A stretch of DNA of 64,000 nt from JABDMH01 sp965223215 (GTDB lineage: Bacteria > Bacteroidota > Bacteroidia > Chitinophagales > Saprospiraceae): NCBI GenBank assembly GCA_965223215.1, contig CBDCVZ010000010.1, positions 4,526,001 through 4,590,000 on the forward strand, given 5' to 3'. Positions within the stretch are counted from its first letter, which is position 1; each line of letters starts with the position of its first letter. The position numbers were made by a program, and so were the translations under genes. Positions 18,546-27,186 of the stretch are shown here, in pieces. The notes under the pieces are model-generated. The model saw nothing but the letters and a program-made list of their open reading frames with translations. It made no database searches and was not told the origin of the DNA.

Positions 18546-18905
18546 TTACCAGGCAAACATATTGAATACGAGTATACCTCCTACAAACTTGAGCAGGCCC
18601 AAGGCAAAGATAAAAGCGAAGGTATTCCGAGCTCGCTGCTCAGAGCTGACCAAGTGATGGAAGGCCATGCCGACCAGTGATGAGATCAATACCAGGATAA
18701 AAAGAGTCAGGCTAAAAGCCTGTACCGTCATCAAATGAACAGCGCTTGATACCGTCTCCATCTTGAGGCCAATGATATAGTAAATTCCCAGGCCTAGAAA
18801 CAATGTACTGGTGGCGAAGGCGTAATGTTTCAAGATATAAGGATCGAGGGCCGACTTAATCTTCACTTTCTTGCTAATTTTGAGATTCGCGGTGTTTAAA
18901 CCCAT
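18546..18905 (-). CDS. Small membrane protein, function unknown
   Basis: 119 residues. A basic N-terminal stretch (KISKKVKIKSAL) is followed by three hydrophobic helices: about residues 30-48 (TSTLFLGLGIYYIIGL), 62-82 (FSLTLFILVLISSLVGMAF) and 95-118 (TFAFIFALGLLKFVGGILVF). No named family was recognised. It stands alone, divergent from the amidohydrolase gene. The coherent three-helix pattern supports a real gene. Confidence 0.65.
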   Translation of the reverse strand: MGLNTANLKISKKVKIKSALDPYILKHYAFATSTLFLGLGIYYIIGLKMETVSSAVHLMTVQAFSLTLFILVLISSLVGMAFHHLVSSEQRARNTFAFIFALGLLKFVGGILVFNMFAW

Positions 18906-18977
18906 TTAGTTCATTTTTTATTGCATGGCATCCAATCTTTTACTGCAAGAAGGTTTGGCTAAAAAGCTGTTAACGAA

Positions 18978-20303
18978 ATGAGATACTTCTATTTTCTAGC
19001 CCTAATACTCCTCCCGATCTTGACCAGTGCCCAAACAAAGGCGCTGGTGGGTGGCACCCTGATCGATGGGTTTGGCGGTGATCCAGTGTACAACAGTGTC
19101 ATCATCATCGAAGGAGATCGCATCAAGGCCGTAGGCCATCAAGGCAATCTAGCTGTGCCAGAAGGAGCTCAAGTAATCTCAACCGAAGGCATGAGTGTTT
19201 TGCCCGGGCTTTGGGATATGCACGTCCACCTGATGATTAATGGGCACAGCGATTACGCCTATTGGGATCAGAAATATCCACCACTTCTCCAGGATGTCAT
19301 CATGCCGGCCTCCGCTCATCAACTGTTGATGGCTGGCGTTACCAGTGCACGTGATCTAGGCGGTCCACTTGAGGTAAGCCTGGCGGTTCGCGATGCCATC
19401 AATAACGGTGAAATTCCGGGTCCAACGATGTATATGTCGGGGCCGTTTATCCAGCATGAACCTTACCCCGGCACGGAAGCGTTTCGATGGGGCGTCGACG
19501 GAGCGATGGATGCAAGAGCAAAGGTGCGAAAGTTGGCGGAAGCCGGTGTTGACTGCATTAAATTAATTGATCAGGATCAAATGACGATGGCAGAAGTGGA
19601 GGCGGTCGTGGATGAGGCACATCAACACGGCTTAACGGTCGTGGCACATAGCCATCGGCCGGAAGAGATTAAGCGCGGTCTAAAAGCGGGGGTAGATTGC
19701 TTTGAACACACTGGCCTCTCATCAGCCCCGGCTTATCCCGATGATGTGATGGAGATGATTCACGATCGTACCGCCCAAATGAATTTGGGACCCATGTTTT
19801 GGTGTCCGACCGTAGAGGGGCTGTACAATTATGAATACACCCGCGACAACCCGGAGGCCCTTGACAATGACAGTTGGCATTTGGGCCTTCCCGACTCCAT
19901 TATTCAGGATATCAAGGGTTCGATCCGGTATCCTGGCCGGCTGCCTTATTTCCAGATTACTCCCACCAGAAAACCCACCCTAAAAACTAAATTCAACCAA
20001 TTAAAAGACGCCGGGCTGGTTTTAATTGTAGGTACCGATAGCGGTATTCCCATGAAGTTTCACAGCCAAAGTACTTGGCATGAACTAGATGTCTGGGTCA
20101 ATGAATTTGGCGTAGACCCCATGTATGCCATTAAGGGGGCCACGTACTGGCCATCCGTCTTAATGGGTGTGGATGCCGAGGTGGGTACCATTAGTGAAGG
20201 GAAGTACGCAGACATCATTGCCGTGAAAGGGGATGTTTTGCGCTACATCAGCTTATTACAAGATGTGGATTTAATCATCAAACATGGGCGACGGTATAAA
20301 TAA
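18978..20303 (+). CDS. Exported metal-dependent amidohydrolase (imidazolonepropionase-like)
   Basis: 441 residues with a signal peptide (MRYFYFLALILLPILTSA). Amidohydrolase-superfamily features: LPGLWDMHVHL (HxH metal ligands near residues 82-84), CIKLIDQD with the lysine position, VVAHSHRPE, CFEHTG and the late GTDSGIP aspartate. This group contains exported prolidase- and imidazolonepropionase-like enzymes that cleave cyclic amides or dipeptides; the exact substrate cannot be read. The ending PSVLMGVDAEVGTISEGKYADIIAV is typical. An RNA-like, terminator-bearing gap follows before the GMC oxidoreductase. Confidence 0.9.
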   Translation: MRYFYFLALILLPILTSAQTKALVGGTLIDGFGGDPVYNSVIIIEGDRIKAVGHQGNLAVPEGAQVISTEGMSVLPGLWDMHVHLMINGHSDYAYWDQKYPPLLQDVIMPASAHQLLMAGVTSARDLGGPLEVSLAVRDAINNGEIPGPTMYMSGPFIQHEPYPGTEAFRWGVDGAMDARAKVRKLAEAGVDCIKLIDQDQMTMAEVEAVVDEAHQHGLTVVAHSHRPEEIKRGLKAGVDCFEHTGLSSAPAYPDDVMEMIHDRTAQMNLGPMFWCPTVEGLYNYEYTRDNPEALDNDSWHLGLPDSIIQDIKGSIRYPGRLPYFQITPTRKPTLKTKFNQLKDAGLVLIVGTDSGIPMKFHSQSTWHELDVWVNEFGVDPMYAIKGATYWPSVLMGVDAEVGTISEGKYADIIAVKGDVLRYISLLQDVDLIIKHGRRYK

Positions 20304-20377
20304 AGATTCGAGACACTACCACTGAGCCGAATCCCTGGGGTTATCACTATTCCTACCAACGGTCTTGAACTGCAATA

Positions 20378-20518
20378 CAAGCGTCGCCCGCTTGAAAAAG
20401 GCTGCTGTCGTACGACCATCTCCAAAAAAATTCTGGCCCCAGGAATGCGATGGTGGGGTAAAGACGGGTTTAGTTGCCCAAGCGACGGCCGGAGTCCGGT
20501 CTTTTTTCTATTTTTTCG
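20378..20518 (+). ncRNA. Candidate structured RNA or leader ending in an intrinsic terminator
   Basis: On the plus strand several helices fit in order: CAAGCG/CGCTTG (20378-20394, loop TCGCC), ACCATC/GATGGT (20415-20420 with 20449-20454) enclosing TTCTG/CAGGA (20431-20444), then a terminator hairpin at 20487-20501 with two T-runs. The loop TCGC at 20384-20387 can pair with GCGA at 20482-20485, next to the terminator stem, giving a possible pseudoknot that could compete with termination. It ends about 35 bases before the GMC gene. It fits no riboswitch class I know. It may be a small RNA, a leader or the 3' end of the amidohydrolase transcript. No clear promoter was found. Confidence 0.35.
20487..20518 (+). 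terminator. Intrinsic terminator between amidohydrolase and GMC genes
   Basis: Stem GGCCGG (20487-20492) with CCGGTC (20496-20501), loop AGT, one G-U pair, followed by TTTTTT, CTA and TTTTTT. It sits 34 bases before the downstream ATG. Confidence 0.7.
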
Positions 20519-20551
20519 CGACCATTCGAATATTCATAAAAATATATCTGC

Positions 20552-22255
20552 ATGTTATTTAATTCACTGGGTAGTGAAGAAGTTACCTATGATGCCATTG
20601 TTGTGGGCTCAGGGATAAGCGGAGGCTGGGCGGCCAAAGAACTTTCTGAAAAAGGCTTGAAGACTTTAGTGTTGGAGCGTGGTCGCATGGTGAAACACGG
20701 AGATTATCCCACGGCCATGTTGAATTCTTGGGATTTTGCTCATCGAGATCGAGTGCCGCTGGAAGAGCTTAAAAAATATCCCAAACAAAGCCGCACCGGC
20801 TACACCATTAGGGAATCGACCAAGCATTGGTGGGTCAATGACCTGGAGCATCCCTATACTGAAGTAAAGCGCTTTGACTGGATTCGCGGCTACCATGTGG
20901 GTGGTCGATCGTTGCTATGGGGACGGCAAAGTTATCGCTGGAGTGATCTTGATTTTGAAGCCAATGTCAAGGACGGATATGGGACCGACTGGCCAATTCG
21001 ATATAAAGACATTGCTCCCTGGTACGACTATGTAGAATCTTTTGCAGGCATTTCAGGTAAAGCGGAAGGATTACCCCAGCTGCCGGATGGCAAGTTCTTA
21101 CCGGAAATGCCGTTCAACTGTTTGGAAGACCATATCAGTAATCGCATTAAAGAAAAATTTGACGACCGAATCATGACCATTGGCCGAGTGGCAAATCTAA
21201 CCCAAGCTCATCATGGTCGCGGTAAATGTCAATTTAGAAATCGATGCATCCGTGGATGTCCGTACGGGGCATACTTTAGTAGCAATGCTGCCACCCTACC
21301 TGCTGCCGAAGCCACCGGTAATATGACCCTGCGTCCCTATTCCGTGGTTAATTCCATCATCTACGATAAAGATGCCAAAAAGGCCAAAGGTGTTCGAATC
21401 ATAGATGCCGAAACTAACGAGACCAAGGAGTACTTTGCCAATGTGATCTTCTTGTGCGCCAGCGCCCTGGGCAGTACTTTCATTCTTTTGAACTCACGAG
21501 ATGAAGCCAATCCCAATGGTCTGGGCAACAATACAGACCATTTGGGTCGGAACTTGATGGACCACCACTTCAGAACTGGTGCCACGGGTGAGTATGACGG
21601 ATTTACCGATAAGTATTACAAGGGTAGGCGTCCCAATGGGATATATATTCCCAGATATCGCAATGTAAACGCGCAAACAAAAATGAAGGATTTCGTGCGC
21701 GGTTATGGTTATCAAGGTGGTGGTAGTCGACTCTCATGGAGTCGCAGTGTGGCGGAACTTGGCTTTGGAAAGGGCTTAAAGGAGGAGCTCATAGAGCCCG
21801 GTAAGTGGCGCTTTGGTATGACGGCATTTGGTGAAATGCTACCCTATGCCGAAAATCGAGTCTATCTGAATGAGGAAGTAAAGGACATCCATGGTCAAGC
21901 CACGCTAACCTTTGATTGTGAGTTTAAGGAAAATGAGATGAAGATGCGGGTTGACATGAAGAATTCAGCCGCAGAAATGCTGGAAGCCGCCGGATTAAAG
22001 AACGTGACCACTTACGATACGCCAGGGGGACCAGGACTGGGTATTCATGAGATGGGCACGGCTCGCATGGGTACAAGCCGAAAAAATTCTGTGCTGAATA
22101 AGCACAATCAAGTGTGGGATGCACCCAATGTATATGTCACCGATGGCGCTTGTATGACCTCAGCATCCTGTGTCAATCCGTCGCTGACTTATATGGCATT
22201 GACCGCACGAGCATGTAACCATGCCGTGGAGCAATTGCGAAAGATGAATATTTAA
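20552..22255 (+). CDS. GMC-family FAD oxidoreductase (large subunit)
   Basis: 567 residues. The FAD motif is at the N-terminus (VVGSGISGGWAAKELSEKG, residues 13-31), a GMC block (YHVGGRSLLWGRQSYR) near 110-125, and the C-terminal FAD/active-site region with HEMGTARMG and VTDGACMTSASCVNPSLTYMAL. A cysteine-rich insert (GKCQFRNRCIRGCPYGAYF) resembles that of gluconate/glucose dehydrogenase-type GMC enzymes. It has no signal peptide. The next gene, 21 bases on, encodes a Tat-signal small subunit, so the complex probably folds in the cytosol and is co-exported. Substrate is likely a sugar or alcohol but cannot be read. Confidence 0.92.
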   Translation: MLFNSLGSEEVTYDAIVVGSGISGGWAAKELSEKGLKTLVLERGRMVKHGDYPTAMLNSWDFAHRDRVPLEELKKYPKQSRTGYTIRESTKHWWVNDLEHPYTEVKRFDWIRGYHVGGRSLLWGRQSYRWSDLDFEANVKDGYGTDWPIRYKDIAPWYDYVESFAGISGKAEGLPQLPDGKFLPEMPFNCLEDHISNRIKEKFDDRIMTIGRVANLTQAHHGRGKCQFRNRCIRGCPYGAYFSSNAATLPAAEATGNMTLRPYSVVNSIIYDKDAKKAKGVRIIDAETNETKEYFANVIFLCASALGSTFILLNSRDEANPNGLGNNTDHLGRNLMDHHFRTGATGEYDGFTDKYYKGRRPNGIYIPRYRNVNAQTKMKDFVRGYGYQGGGSRLSWSRSVAELGFGKGLKEELIEPGKWRFGMTAFGEMLPYAENRVYLNEEVKDIHGQATLTFDCEFKENEMKMRVDMKNSAAEMLEAAGLKNVTTYDTPGGPGLGIHEMGTARMGTSRKNSVLNKHNQVWDAPNVYVTDGACMTSASCVNPSLTYMALTARACNHAVEQLRKMNI

Positions 22256-22276
22256 ATCACCCCGATAAATAATAAC

Positions 22277-22900
22277 ATGGATCGAAGAAAAGCCCTAAAA
22301 CGAGCGTCAATATTAATGGGTGGTGCTCTTTCTGCTTCGGCAGTTGCTGCAGTCATGTCCGGTTGTCAAGCAGCGGCCACCGACCCAGATTGGACGCCTA
22401 TCTACCTCAGTCGAGATCAGGCCAACACCGTGGCAGAAGCGGCCGAAAGAATCATACCTGCCACCGATACACCCGGTGCGAAAGGTGCCGGAGTGCATCG
22501 CTTCATCGATATATTCTTAAAAGATCTTGCTACACCAGAGGAACAAATGCTCTTTAAAACGGGCCTTAAAGACCTGGACAGTCGCTCTAAATCGAAGCAC
22601 GGCAAGGCTTTTGTCAAATTGAGTCCGGAAGCAATGGATGATGTTTTGGCCGATTTATCCAAGGTGGAAAGATCCCAAAATGAGGAAGACCTGGCTAGTG
22701 AACTCGCCAATGAAGGTGAAAACACGCTAGGTACAACATTCGATACGGAGAAATTTTTTGGCGGACTCCGGCAACTGACCATCTTGGGGTATTTTACCAG
22801 TGAAGTAGGGGCCACGCAAGCACTGAAGATGGATGCTATTCCTACTGAGTACCTCGGTTGTATTGACTATGCAGACGTAGGCGGTGCCTGGGCGTTGTAG
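22277..22900 (+). CDS. Gluconate 2-dehydrogenase subunit 3 family protein, Tat signal
   Basis: 207 residues. The N-terminus MDRRKALKRASILMGGAL has a twin-arginine-like motif, followed by a hydrophobic stretch and a lipobox-like SGC near residue 30, so it is probably a Tat-exported lipoprotein. The body matches the small-subunit pattern: AERIIPATDTPGAKGAGVHRFID and later FFGGLRQLTILGYFTSEVGA. These subunits partner a GMC flavoprotein and carry it across the membrane. The gene directly follows that flavoprotein, which supports the pairing. No cytochrome subunit gene is adjacent. Confidence 0.9.
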   Translation: MDRRKALKRASILMGGALSASAVAAVMSGCQAAATDPDWTPIYLSRDQANTVAEAAERIIPATDTPGAKGAGVHRFIDIFLKDLATPEEQMLFKTGLKDLDSRSKSKHGKAFVKLSPEAMDDVLADLSKVERSQNEEDLASELANEGENTLGTTFDTEKFFGGLRQLTILGYFTSEVGATQALKMDAIPTEYLGCIDYADVGGAWAL

Positions 22901-23012
22901 TTGGAAACGACCTCATAATAATCGAGCAATCATGCCATGGAGCTCCCTTTGTGATTCGGGAGGTCTCTGCATCAACATCCACGTAGGTGGTACACCCTAA
23001 CGAGATCGAATC

Positions 23013-23888
23013 TTACTCGATCTGATTGCGAATGATGGAAAAGAATTCTTGAAGCTTTCCCTGAAGTTGGATTTCAATACGATTATTCATCTGCCGGCCG
23101 GCAGGTGTTTGATTGGATACGCGCGGAGCGTATCCGCCCTTGCCGGCCACCTGAATCTGATTCGTGTTAATTCCTCCGGGATCTAGCAGATACCTCACCA
23201 CGGTGGTGGCATTGGCAACCGTTGTTTCAATCGCACTACCTTCCCTGGCCGATGAGTTATCTGTATGTCCCTCTACTACAATATTCAGACTGGGGTACTC
23301 CTGAACTAATTGCGAGATCTGATCTAGAGCGGCTCTAGCCTTCGATTTTAGATTGCCCCGTTGTTCAAACAAAAAATGACTGTAGAGCACAATGTTCAGT
23401 TGATGATCAACGATAAACCATTCAATTTCTTCCGCACTAAAATCAGACAGTTGCTCCGACAATTTTGTTGAAATAGCAGACAGAGTCTGACGTTGTTGCT
23501 CAAAGTGTTCAATCAGCTGATTGAGAACTTCCTCCTTTCGCTGAAGGATGCTGTTCTTCACTTGTAGTTCCTTATTCAGCTGAGCCTGGGTCGATTCCGA
23601 TTCATCGTTGACCTGATCGATGGTAGATTTAAGCTCTGAGATTTCCTTTTCCAAATCTAACTTATCCGCCAGGAGACTACTGAGCAGCGTATTTTGCCCA
23701 ATTAGCTCATCGCGGAGATGCTTCTCACTGGTCTCTAAGGCCACCTTTTCCTCTTTGAGACCATCGATTTCTTTCTTCAATTCACTTTCGAGCTTCACCT
23801 TGGCGGCATTCAGCTCCTTGTATTTTCTAGCACCGACACAGCTGGTGAAGCCAAAAAGCAAGATCAGGACCATCCATTTGTACACCAC
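23013..23888 (-). CDS. OmpA-family lipoprotein with coiled coil
   Basis: 291 residues. The signal peptide ends in a lipobox (ILLFGFTSCVG), placing the protein in the outer membrane. Residues about 25-140 form a long coiled coil rich in E, L and K. The OmpA-like peptidoglycan-binding domain occupies about 165-280, with IVVEGHTDNSS and NRIEIQL. It probably tethers the outer membrane to the wall. It follows the coiled-coil inner-membrane protein by 9 bases on the same strand; the two may form a pair spanning the periplasm. Confidence 0.88.
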   Translation of the reverse strand: MVYKWMVLILLFGFTSCVGARKYKELNAAKVKLESELKKEIDGLKEEKVALETSEKHLRDELIGQNTLLSSLLADKLDLEKEISELKSTIDQVNDESESTQAQLNKELQVKNSILQRKEEVLNQLIEHFEQQRQTLSAISTKLSEQLSDFSAEEIEWFIVDHQLNIVLYSHFLFEQRGNLKSKARAALDQISQLVQEYPSLNIVVEGHTDNSSAREGSAIETTVANATTVVRYLLDPGGINTNQIQVAGKGGYAPRVSNQTPAGRQMNNRIEIQLQGKLQEFFSIIRNQIE

Positions 23889-23897
23889 AATAGTCCA

Positions 23898-24824
23898 TTA
23901 TATCAACTGAAACATCGTTGACCCTAGGAGGCCCTTCTCAGCATAAACGGAAAAGATCAGAAAGCCCTTCTTCAGCTTCGTTTCCAGTTCGTGCGTAAAT
24001 TCTAGCCGTTGCGTAGCACCAATATTGACATTTTTCTTTTCCAGGGCTTCAATGACCAGGGCTTGTTGGTCCAATCCAACTTTGACCTTTTCACCGGCTT
24101 CTCCAATAGACACACCGTTGGGATCGGTGATCGTTAGATAAAGTGTTTGTTCACCTTGATATTCATCTGGTACATCGACCAAGTCGAAACTAACTTTGAA
24201 CTTCCGAACCTTGCGAGATCGAATCGTGCTTTTGTCGTTGCGTTTGGCGATATTGACCTGCATCGCGGTCGTCTTAAAAGATGAATTCGCAAGCTCGGAA
24301 GTTCTTTGTTCTAGGAGTGTGTTTGCTCTTTCCAGATCGCCCACCTGAGATTGTAAATTTGTATTTGCCTCTTGAGAAGCCGAAAGTTGTTCCTGCAATG
24401 CTGCATTGTTTTCCTTAAGCTCCCGGTTTTCAACTTCCAAGCGGTTAATGGTTGCCGCCAATTCCTTTTTTTCAGACTCCAGCGCGGCTATTTGCTCTTT
24501 CACGACGGCGGCGTCATTAGCCGCTCTCCGCTGAGCTCTGCGTAGTTGCGCTTCTCTCTGTGCGATCACCTGACGCGCATTTTCAAGAGAGCCTTTGAGG
24601 GAATCATTTTCAATGGCAATCAACGAATATTCGGTATTGAGACGATCGACATCTTGCTCTAAGGCTGTTCTGATATCGATGAGTGAGTCAATCTCAGCCT
24701 GCTGTATGGCAGCCTCTTTTACAGCCTGCGTATGTTGTATTCCGAAATAAACGGCCACGGCAGCAGCCATTAACAATAGCACCCCTAAGATGATGGGTAG
24801 ATTGCTGGATTTATTTTGTTCCAT
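23898..24824 (-). CDS. Membrane-anchored coiled-coil protein, function unknown
   Basis: 308 residues: a single N-terminal membrane helix (LPIILGVLLLMAAAVAVYFG, residues 9-28), a long coiled coil (about 35-195) and a C-terminal beta domain (about 205-308) with YLTITDPNGVSIG. The type of C-terminal domain recalls small Bacteroidota proteins annotated as chromosome-segregation-like or hypothetical. I assign no function. It is upstream of an OmpA lipoprotein by 9 bases and shares its coiled-coil style, suggesting a joint envelope structure. A TATCTTG element 50-odd bases upstream resembles a degenerate -7 box. Confidence 0.75.
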   Translation of the reverse strand: MEQNKSSNLPIILGVLLLMAAAVAVYFGIQHTQAVKEAAIQQAEIDSLIDIRTALEQDVDRLNTEYSLIAIENDSLKGSLENARQVIAQREAQLRRAQRRAANDAAVVKEQIAALESEKKELAATINRLEVENRELKENNAALQEQLSASQEANTNLQSQVGDLERANTLLEQRTSELANSSFKTTAMQVNIAKRNDKSTIRSRKVRKFKVSFDLVDVPDEYQGEQTLYLTITDPNGVSIGEAGEKVKVGLDQQALVIEALEKKNVNIGATQRLEFTHELETKLKKGFLIFSVYAEKGLLGSTMFQLI

Positions 24825-24972
24825 TTGCTCAATCGATTAATGGGTAGAATAAGTAAAGTGGGACTCCAGTGGAATTTTTGCGGTAAAACGGCCCATCTGC
24901 AAGATAGGGAATAAATTAGATTAAGGTTTTTTAGCATGTGTTATCACAGTTACTAAACACACACGATTTGGG

Positions 24973-25446
24973 TCAGTTCAGCAACCGGTTTAAGACTCGC
25001 AATATTTTCTCTGGCTCGAATCCTCGACCTGCAGCAAATCGATATAGTTTGTGTTTTCGGACATTCGGGTTCTCTTCGTGCAAGGCCTGATCTTTCTTCT
25101 CAAGAATTTTTCTCAGTAATTCGTCGTAATACTCATTGTCAATTTCTGCCCGCGCCCGCTTGAGATCATAGTCTGAAATCCCCTTTTGTCTTAGTGCCGA
25201 TCGTATTTTTTGCCATCCCCATTGGTTCATACGCAACTTGCCTCGCGCAAAGGCCATCGCATATCTGGTCTCATCGAGAAACTTCTCTTGGATTAAATGG
25301 CTAATGATTTCCTCAACTGTTTGCCCTCGGACACCCAAGGTGATGAGCTTACGACGCACCTCCGAATGACACCGTTCCCGGTAGGCACAGTATTTCTCTA
25401 ACTTTGTAAGGGCCTCCTGATAGGTTAGATGTTTTTGCTTGGTCAA
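24973..25446 (-). CDS. recX: RecX-family regulator of RecA
   Basis: 157 residues, matching the RecX three-helix repeat pattern: YQEALTKLEKYCAYRERCHSEVRRKL at the start, then LIQEKFLDETRYAMAFARGKLRMNQWGWQKIRSALRQKGI, and a final repeat ending in ILRVLNRLL. RecX modulates RecA filaments and recombination. The gene is not beside recA. It starts 9 bases after a HAD phosphatase gene on the same strand, so the two are probably co-transcribed. Confidence 0.93.
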   Translation of the reverse strand: MTKQKHLTYQEALTKLEKYCAYRERCHSEVRRKLITLGVRGQTVEEIISHLIQEKFLDETRYAMAFARGKLRMNQWGWQKIRSALRQKGISDYDLKRARAEIDNEYYDELLRKILEKKDQALHEENPNVRKHKLYRFAAGRGFEPEKILRVLNRLLN

Positions 25447-25455
25447 GACAAAGAC

Positions 25456-26067
25456 TTACAAATAGTAATCAACAAGATCGATAATTTCTTCTTTGGGATC
25501 TACTAAGATTGCGTTGATGCCCAGTTGGTTTGCGGCAGCTATATTGTCGGGATGATCATCAAAGAATAGGGTGGCTTGGGGGGATAATTGCTCATCCGCC
25601 AAAAGTTGCTGATAGATCTCAGGATTTGGTTTTCGGTATCCCATTTCATTGGAATAAAAGGCACGATGCACGAATTGGTCGAGGCTTGAAAATGCATATT
25701 TGCGATCCAGATACCTCCCAACCCAGCGCAGGTGTGTCTCGTTCGTATTGCTTAGAATGTAAGTCTGATATCCATCTCTCACCCTTCGCATCAAATCCAG
25801 TCGAGCCAAGGGAATGCCGACCAGCATGGCATTCCATGCGTTCATGATGTCGACTGCTTGCACGTTATTTCCTGCCCGTTTGATGAGGTGATTGATAAAA
25901 AGTTCTTCAGAGATCTTGCCACATTCAAAATCAAGAAAGTTTTGTAAATCTGCTGCCTTGGCATTGGAAAAACTCAGGCCCAGATCCTGGAAAGCTCGCT
26001 CTGCCCGGGGAATATCTAGATCAATGATGACATTGCCAAGATCAAAAATGACGTTCTCTACCTCCAT
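25456..26067 (-). CDS. HAD-family phosphatase (subclass IA)
   Basis: 203 residues with all four HAD motifs: NVIFDLGNVIIDLD (motif I, though the first aspartate is followed by LGN instead of the more common DGT), YILSNTNE (motif II), GYRKPNPEIY (motif III lysine) and TLFFDDHPDNIAAA (motif IV). The N-terminus resembles YihX-type alpha-D-glucose-1-phosphatases, which also carry FDLGNV. The substrate is unproven. It lies upstream of recX with a 9-base gap. Confidence 0.92.
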   Translation of the reverse strand: MEVENVIFDLGNVIIDLDIPRAERAFQDLGLSFSNAKAADLQNFLDFECGKISEELFINHLIKRAGNNVQAVDIMNAWNAMLVGIPLARLDLMRRVRDGYQTYILSNTNETHLRWVGRYLDRKYAFSSLDQFVHRAFYSNEMGYRKPNPEIYQQLLADEQLSPQATLFFDDHPDNIAAANQLGINAILVDPKEEIIDLVDYYL

Positions 26068-26243
26068 AACCTGCTCAAAGAAAAATTACCTGTGGGGAAA
26101 TCATGCCAATCACTTGAGGAGTCATATGGCTGCTCTCACGTCTGCAATCGGCGAAATTTCAGCCCCTGCTAGGTTAATCCCCGCTCAAATTCCAAATATA
26201 TCAAAGCCAGCTATAAAGTCGCCTACTTAAATGCCGGCAAGTA

Positions 26244-26273
26244 TTGCAATTGACTAATACTTCCATATTTTTG
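26244..26273 (+). promoter_or_regulatory. Promoter TTG-N19-TATTTTTG for the CAU tRNA
   Basis: TTG at 26244-26246 and TATTTTTG at 26266-26273 are 19 bases apart, a good Bacteroidota promoter. Transcription would begin near 26280, giving a roughly 75-base leader before the tRNA. Confidence 0.6.
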
Positions 26274-26353
26274 CACGGATCGCATCCCGTTGCTTATTGG
26301 TTCTTTCTTGGTACTGATTTGAGGGTAAGGGGATTCGCGATGATGGAGATGAA

Positions 26354-26427
26354 GGTCCCATAGCTCAGTTGGTTAGAGCACCTGACTCATAATCAGGGGG
26401 TCCAAGGTTCGAGCCCTTGTGGGACCA
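26354..26427 (+). tRNA. tRNA with CAU anticodon (Met elongator or Ile2)
   Basis: A full cloverleaf folds: acceptor GGTCCCA/TGGGACC with discriminator A, D-arm with AGCTCAGTTGGTTAGAGC, anticodon stem CCTGA/TCAGG with loop CTCATAA, and T-arm GGTTCGAGCC. CCA is not encoded. The paired first base pair and absence of three anticodon-stem G-C pairs argue against initiator Met. Elongator Met and lysidine-modified Ile2 both have the CTCATAA loop, and I cannot separate them by eye. No T-rich terminator follows. Confidence 0.95.
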
Positions 26428-26664
26428 CAAATACGAAGATTTCGAAAATTTGGATGCAACAAAAATCTCCCGAACTGCAAAATGCAACCCAAGGAGATTA
26501 ATCGGTTTGATATGTCGTTAGCTATCTAGTTACCATCAAAGTTTTTGTTTTAAAAGTGGATTCGGTATGGAGATGCATCGTCATACATGCCAGACACTGG
26601 CTGGGAAATGTCAAGTTGCTCACCGTGCTTCGTGCCCTCAAATCTCCAACCAAGATCATTAAAA

Positions 26665-27174
26665 ATGACAACAGATTTTCGCAGAAGCTTCATACACGAG
26701 ATTAGAAGGCGGTTGGTCTCTGAAGGCCAAGAAAGGATCTTAAAATGTCTCGAATTATTAGGTGAAGAGGATATTTGGTACCGTCCCAATCGAAATAGCA
26801 ACAGCGTTGGAAATCTGGTGCTGCACCTCTGTGGCAATGTGCGGCAATGGTTGTTTTCTACCATCGATGGACAGCGGGATGTTCGCCAAAGACAGTCAGA
26901 ATTTGATGAAAGGGGAAATTTGACGAAGTCGGAACTGAAATCGATGGTGATGGCACTGATGAAAGAAGCAGATCAGATCCTTGGTGAAGTGAGTCAGGAA
27001 TCTTTGCTGGCTACGTACCGTGTGCAGGGATTTAACGAGACAGGAATCGCGATTCTCATTCACATCACGGAACATTTCTCTTATCATGTGGGTCAAATCA
27101 CCTATTTCGTAAAGGCACACAAGAATCTCGACACTGCCTACTATGCAGATCAGAATCTAGATCAAACTTCGTAG
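26665..27174 (+). CDS. DinB/DUF1572-like metal-binding protein
   Basis: 169 residues from ATG 26665, chosen because the open frame upstream codes unrelated residues and the family begins at this point (MTTDFRRSFIHEIRRRL). The fold is a four-helix DinB/YfiT bundle: LLGEEDIWYRPN, SNSVGNLVLHLCGNVRQWL (metal His) and ITEHFSYHVGQITYFVK (two metal His). Members include thiol-dependent transferases, but no partner thiol can be deduced. It ends 12 bases from the convergent ruvC. Confidence 0.85.
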   Translation: MTTDFRRSFIHEIRRRLVSEGQERILKCLELLGEEDIWYRPNRNSNSVGNLVLHLCGNVRQWLFSTIDGQRDVRQRQSEFDERGNLTKSELKSMVMALMKEADQILGEVSQESLLATYRVQGFNETGIAILIHITEHFSYHVGQITYFVKAHKNLDTAYYADQNLDQTS

Positions 27175-27186
27175 GTAGGAATCATG

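Noticed and set aside
20365..20562. 65-codon plus-strand frame before the GMC gene
   Set aside because: It runs through the hairpins and the T-runs of the terminator and overlaps the GMC start; better explained as RNA structure.
26464..26499. Inverted repeat AATCTCC / GGAGATT after the CAU tRNA as terminator
   Set aside because: No T-run follows; arms are 22 bases apart and may be incidental.
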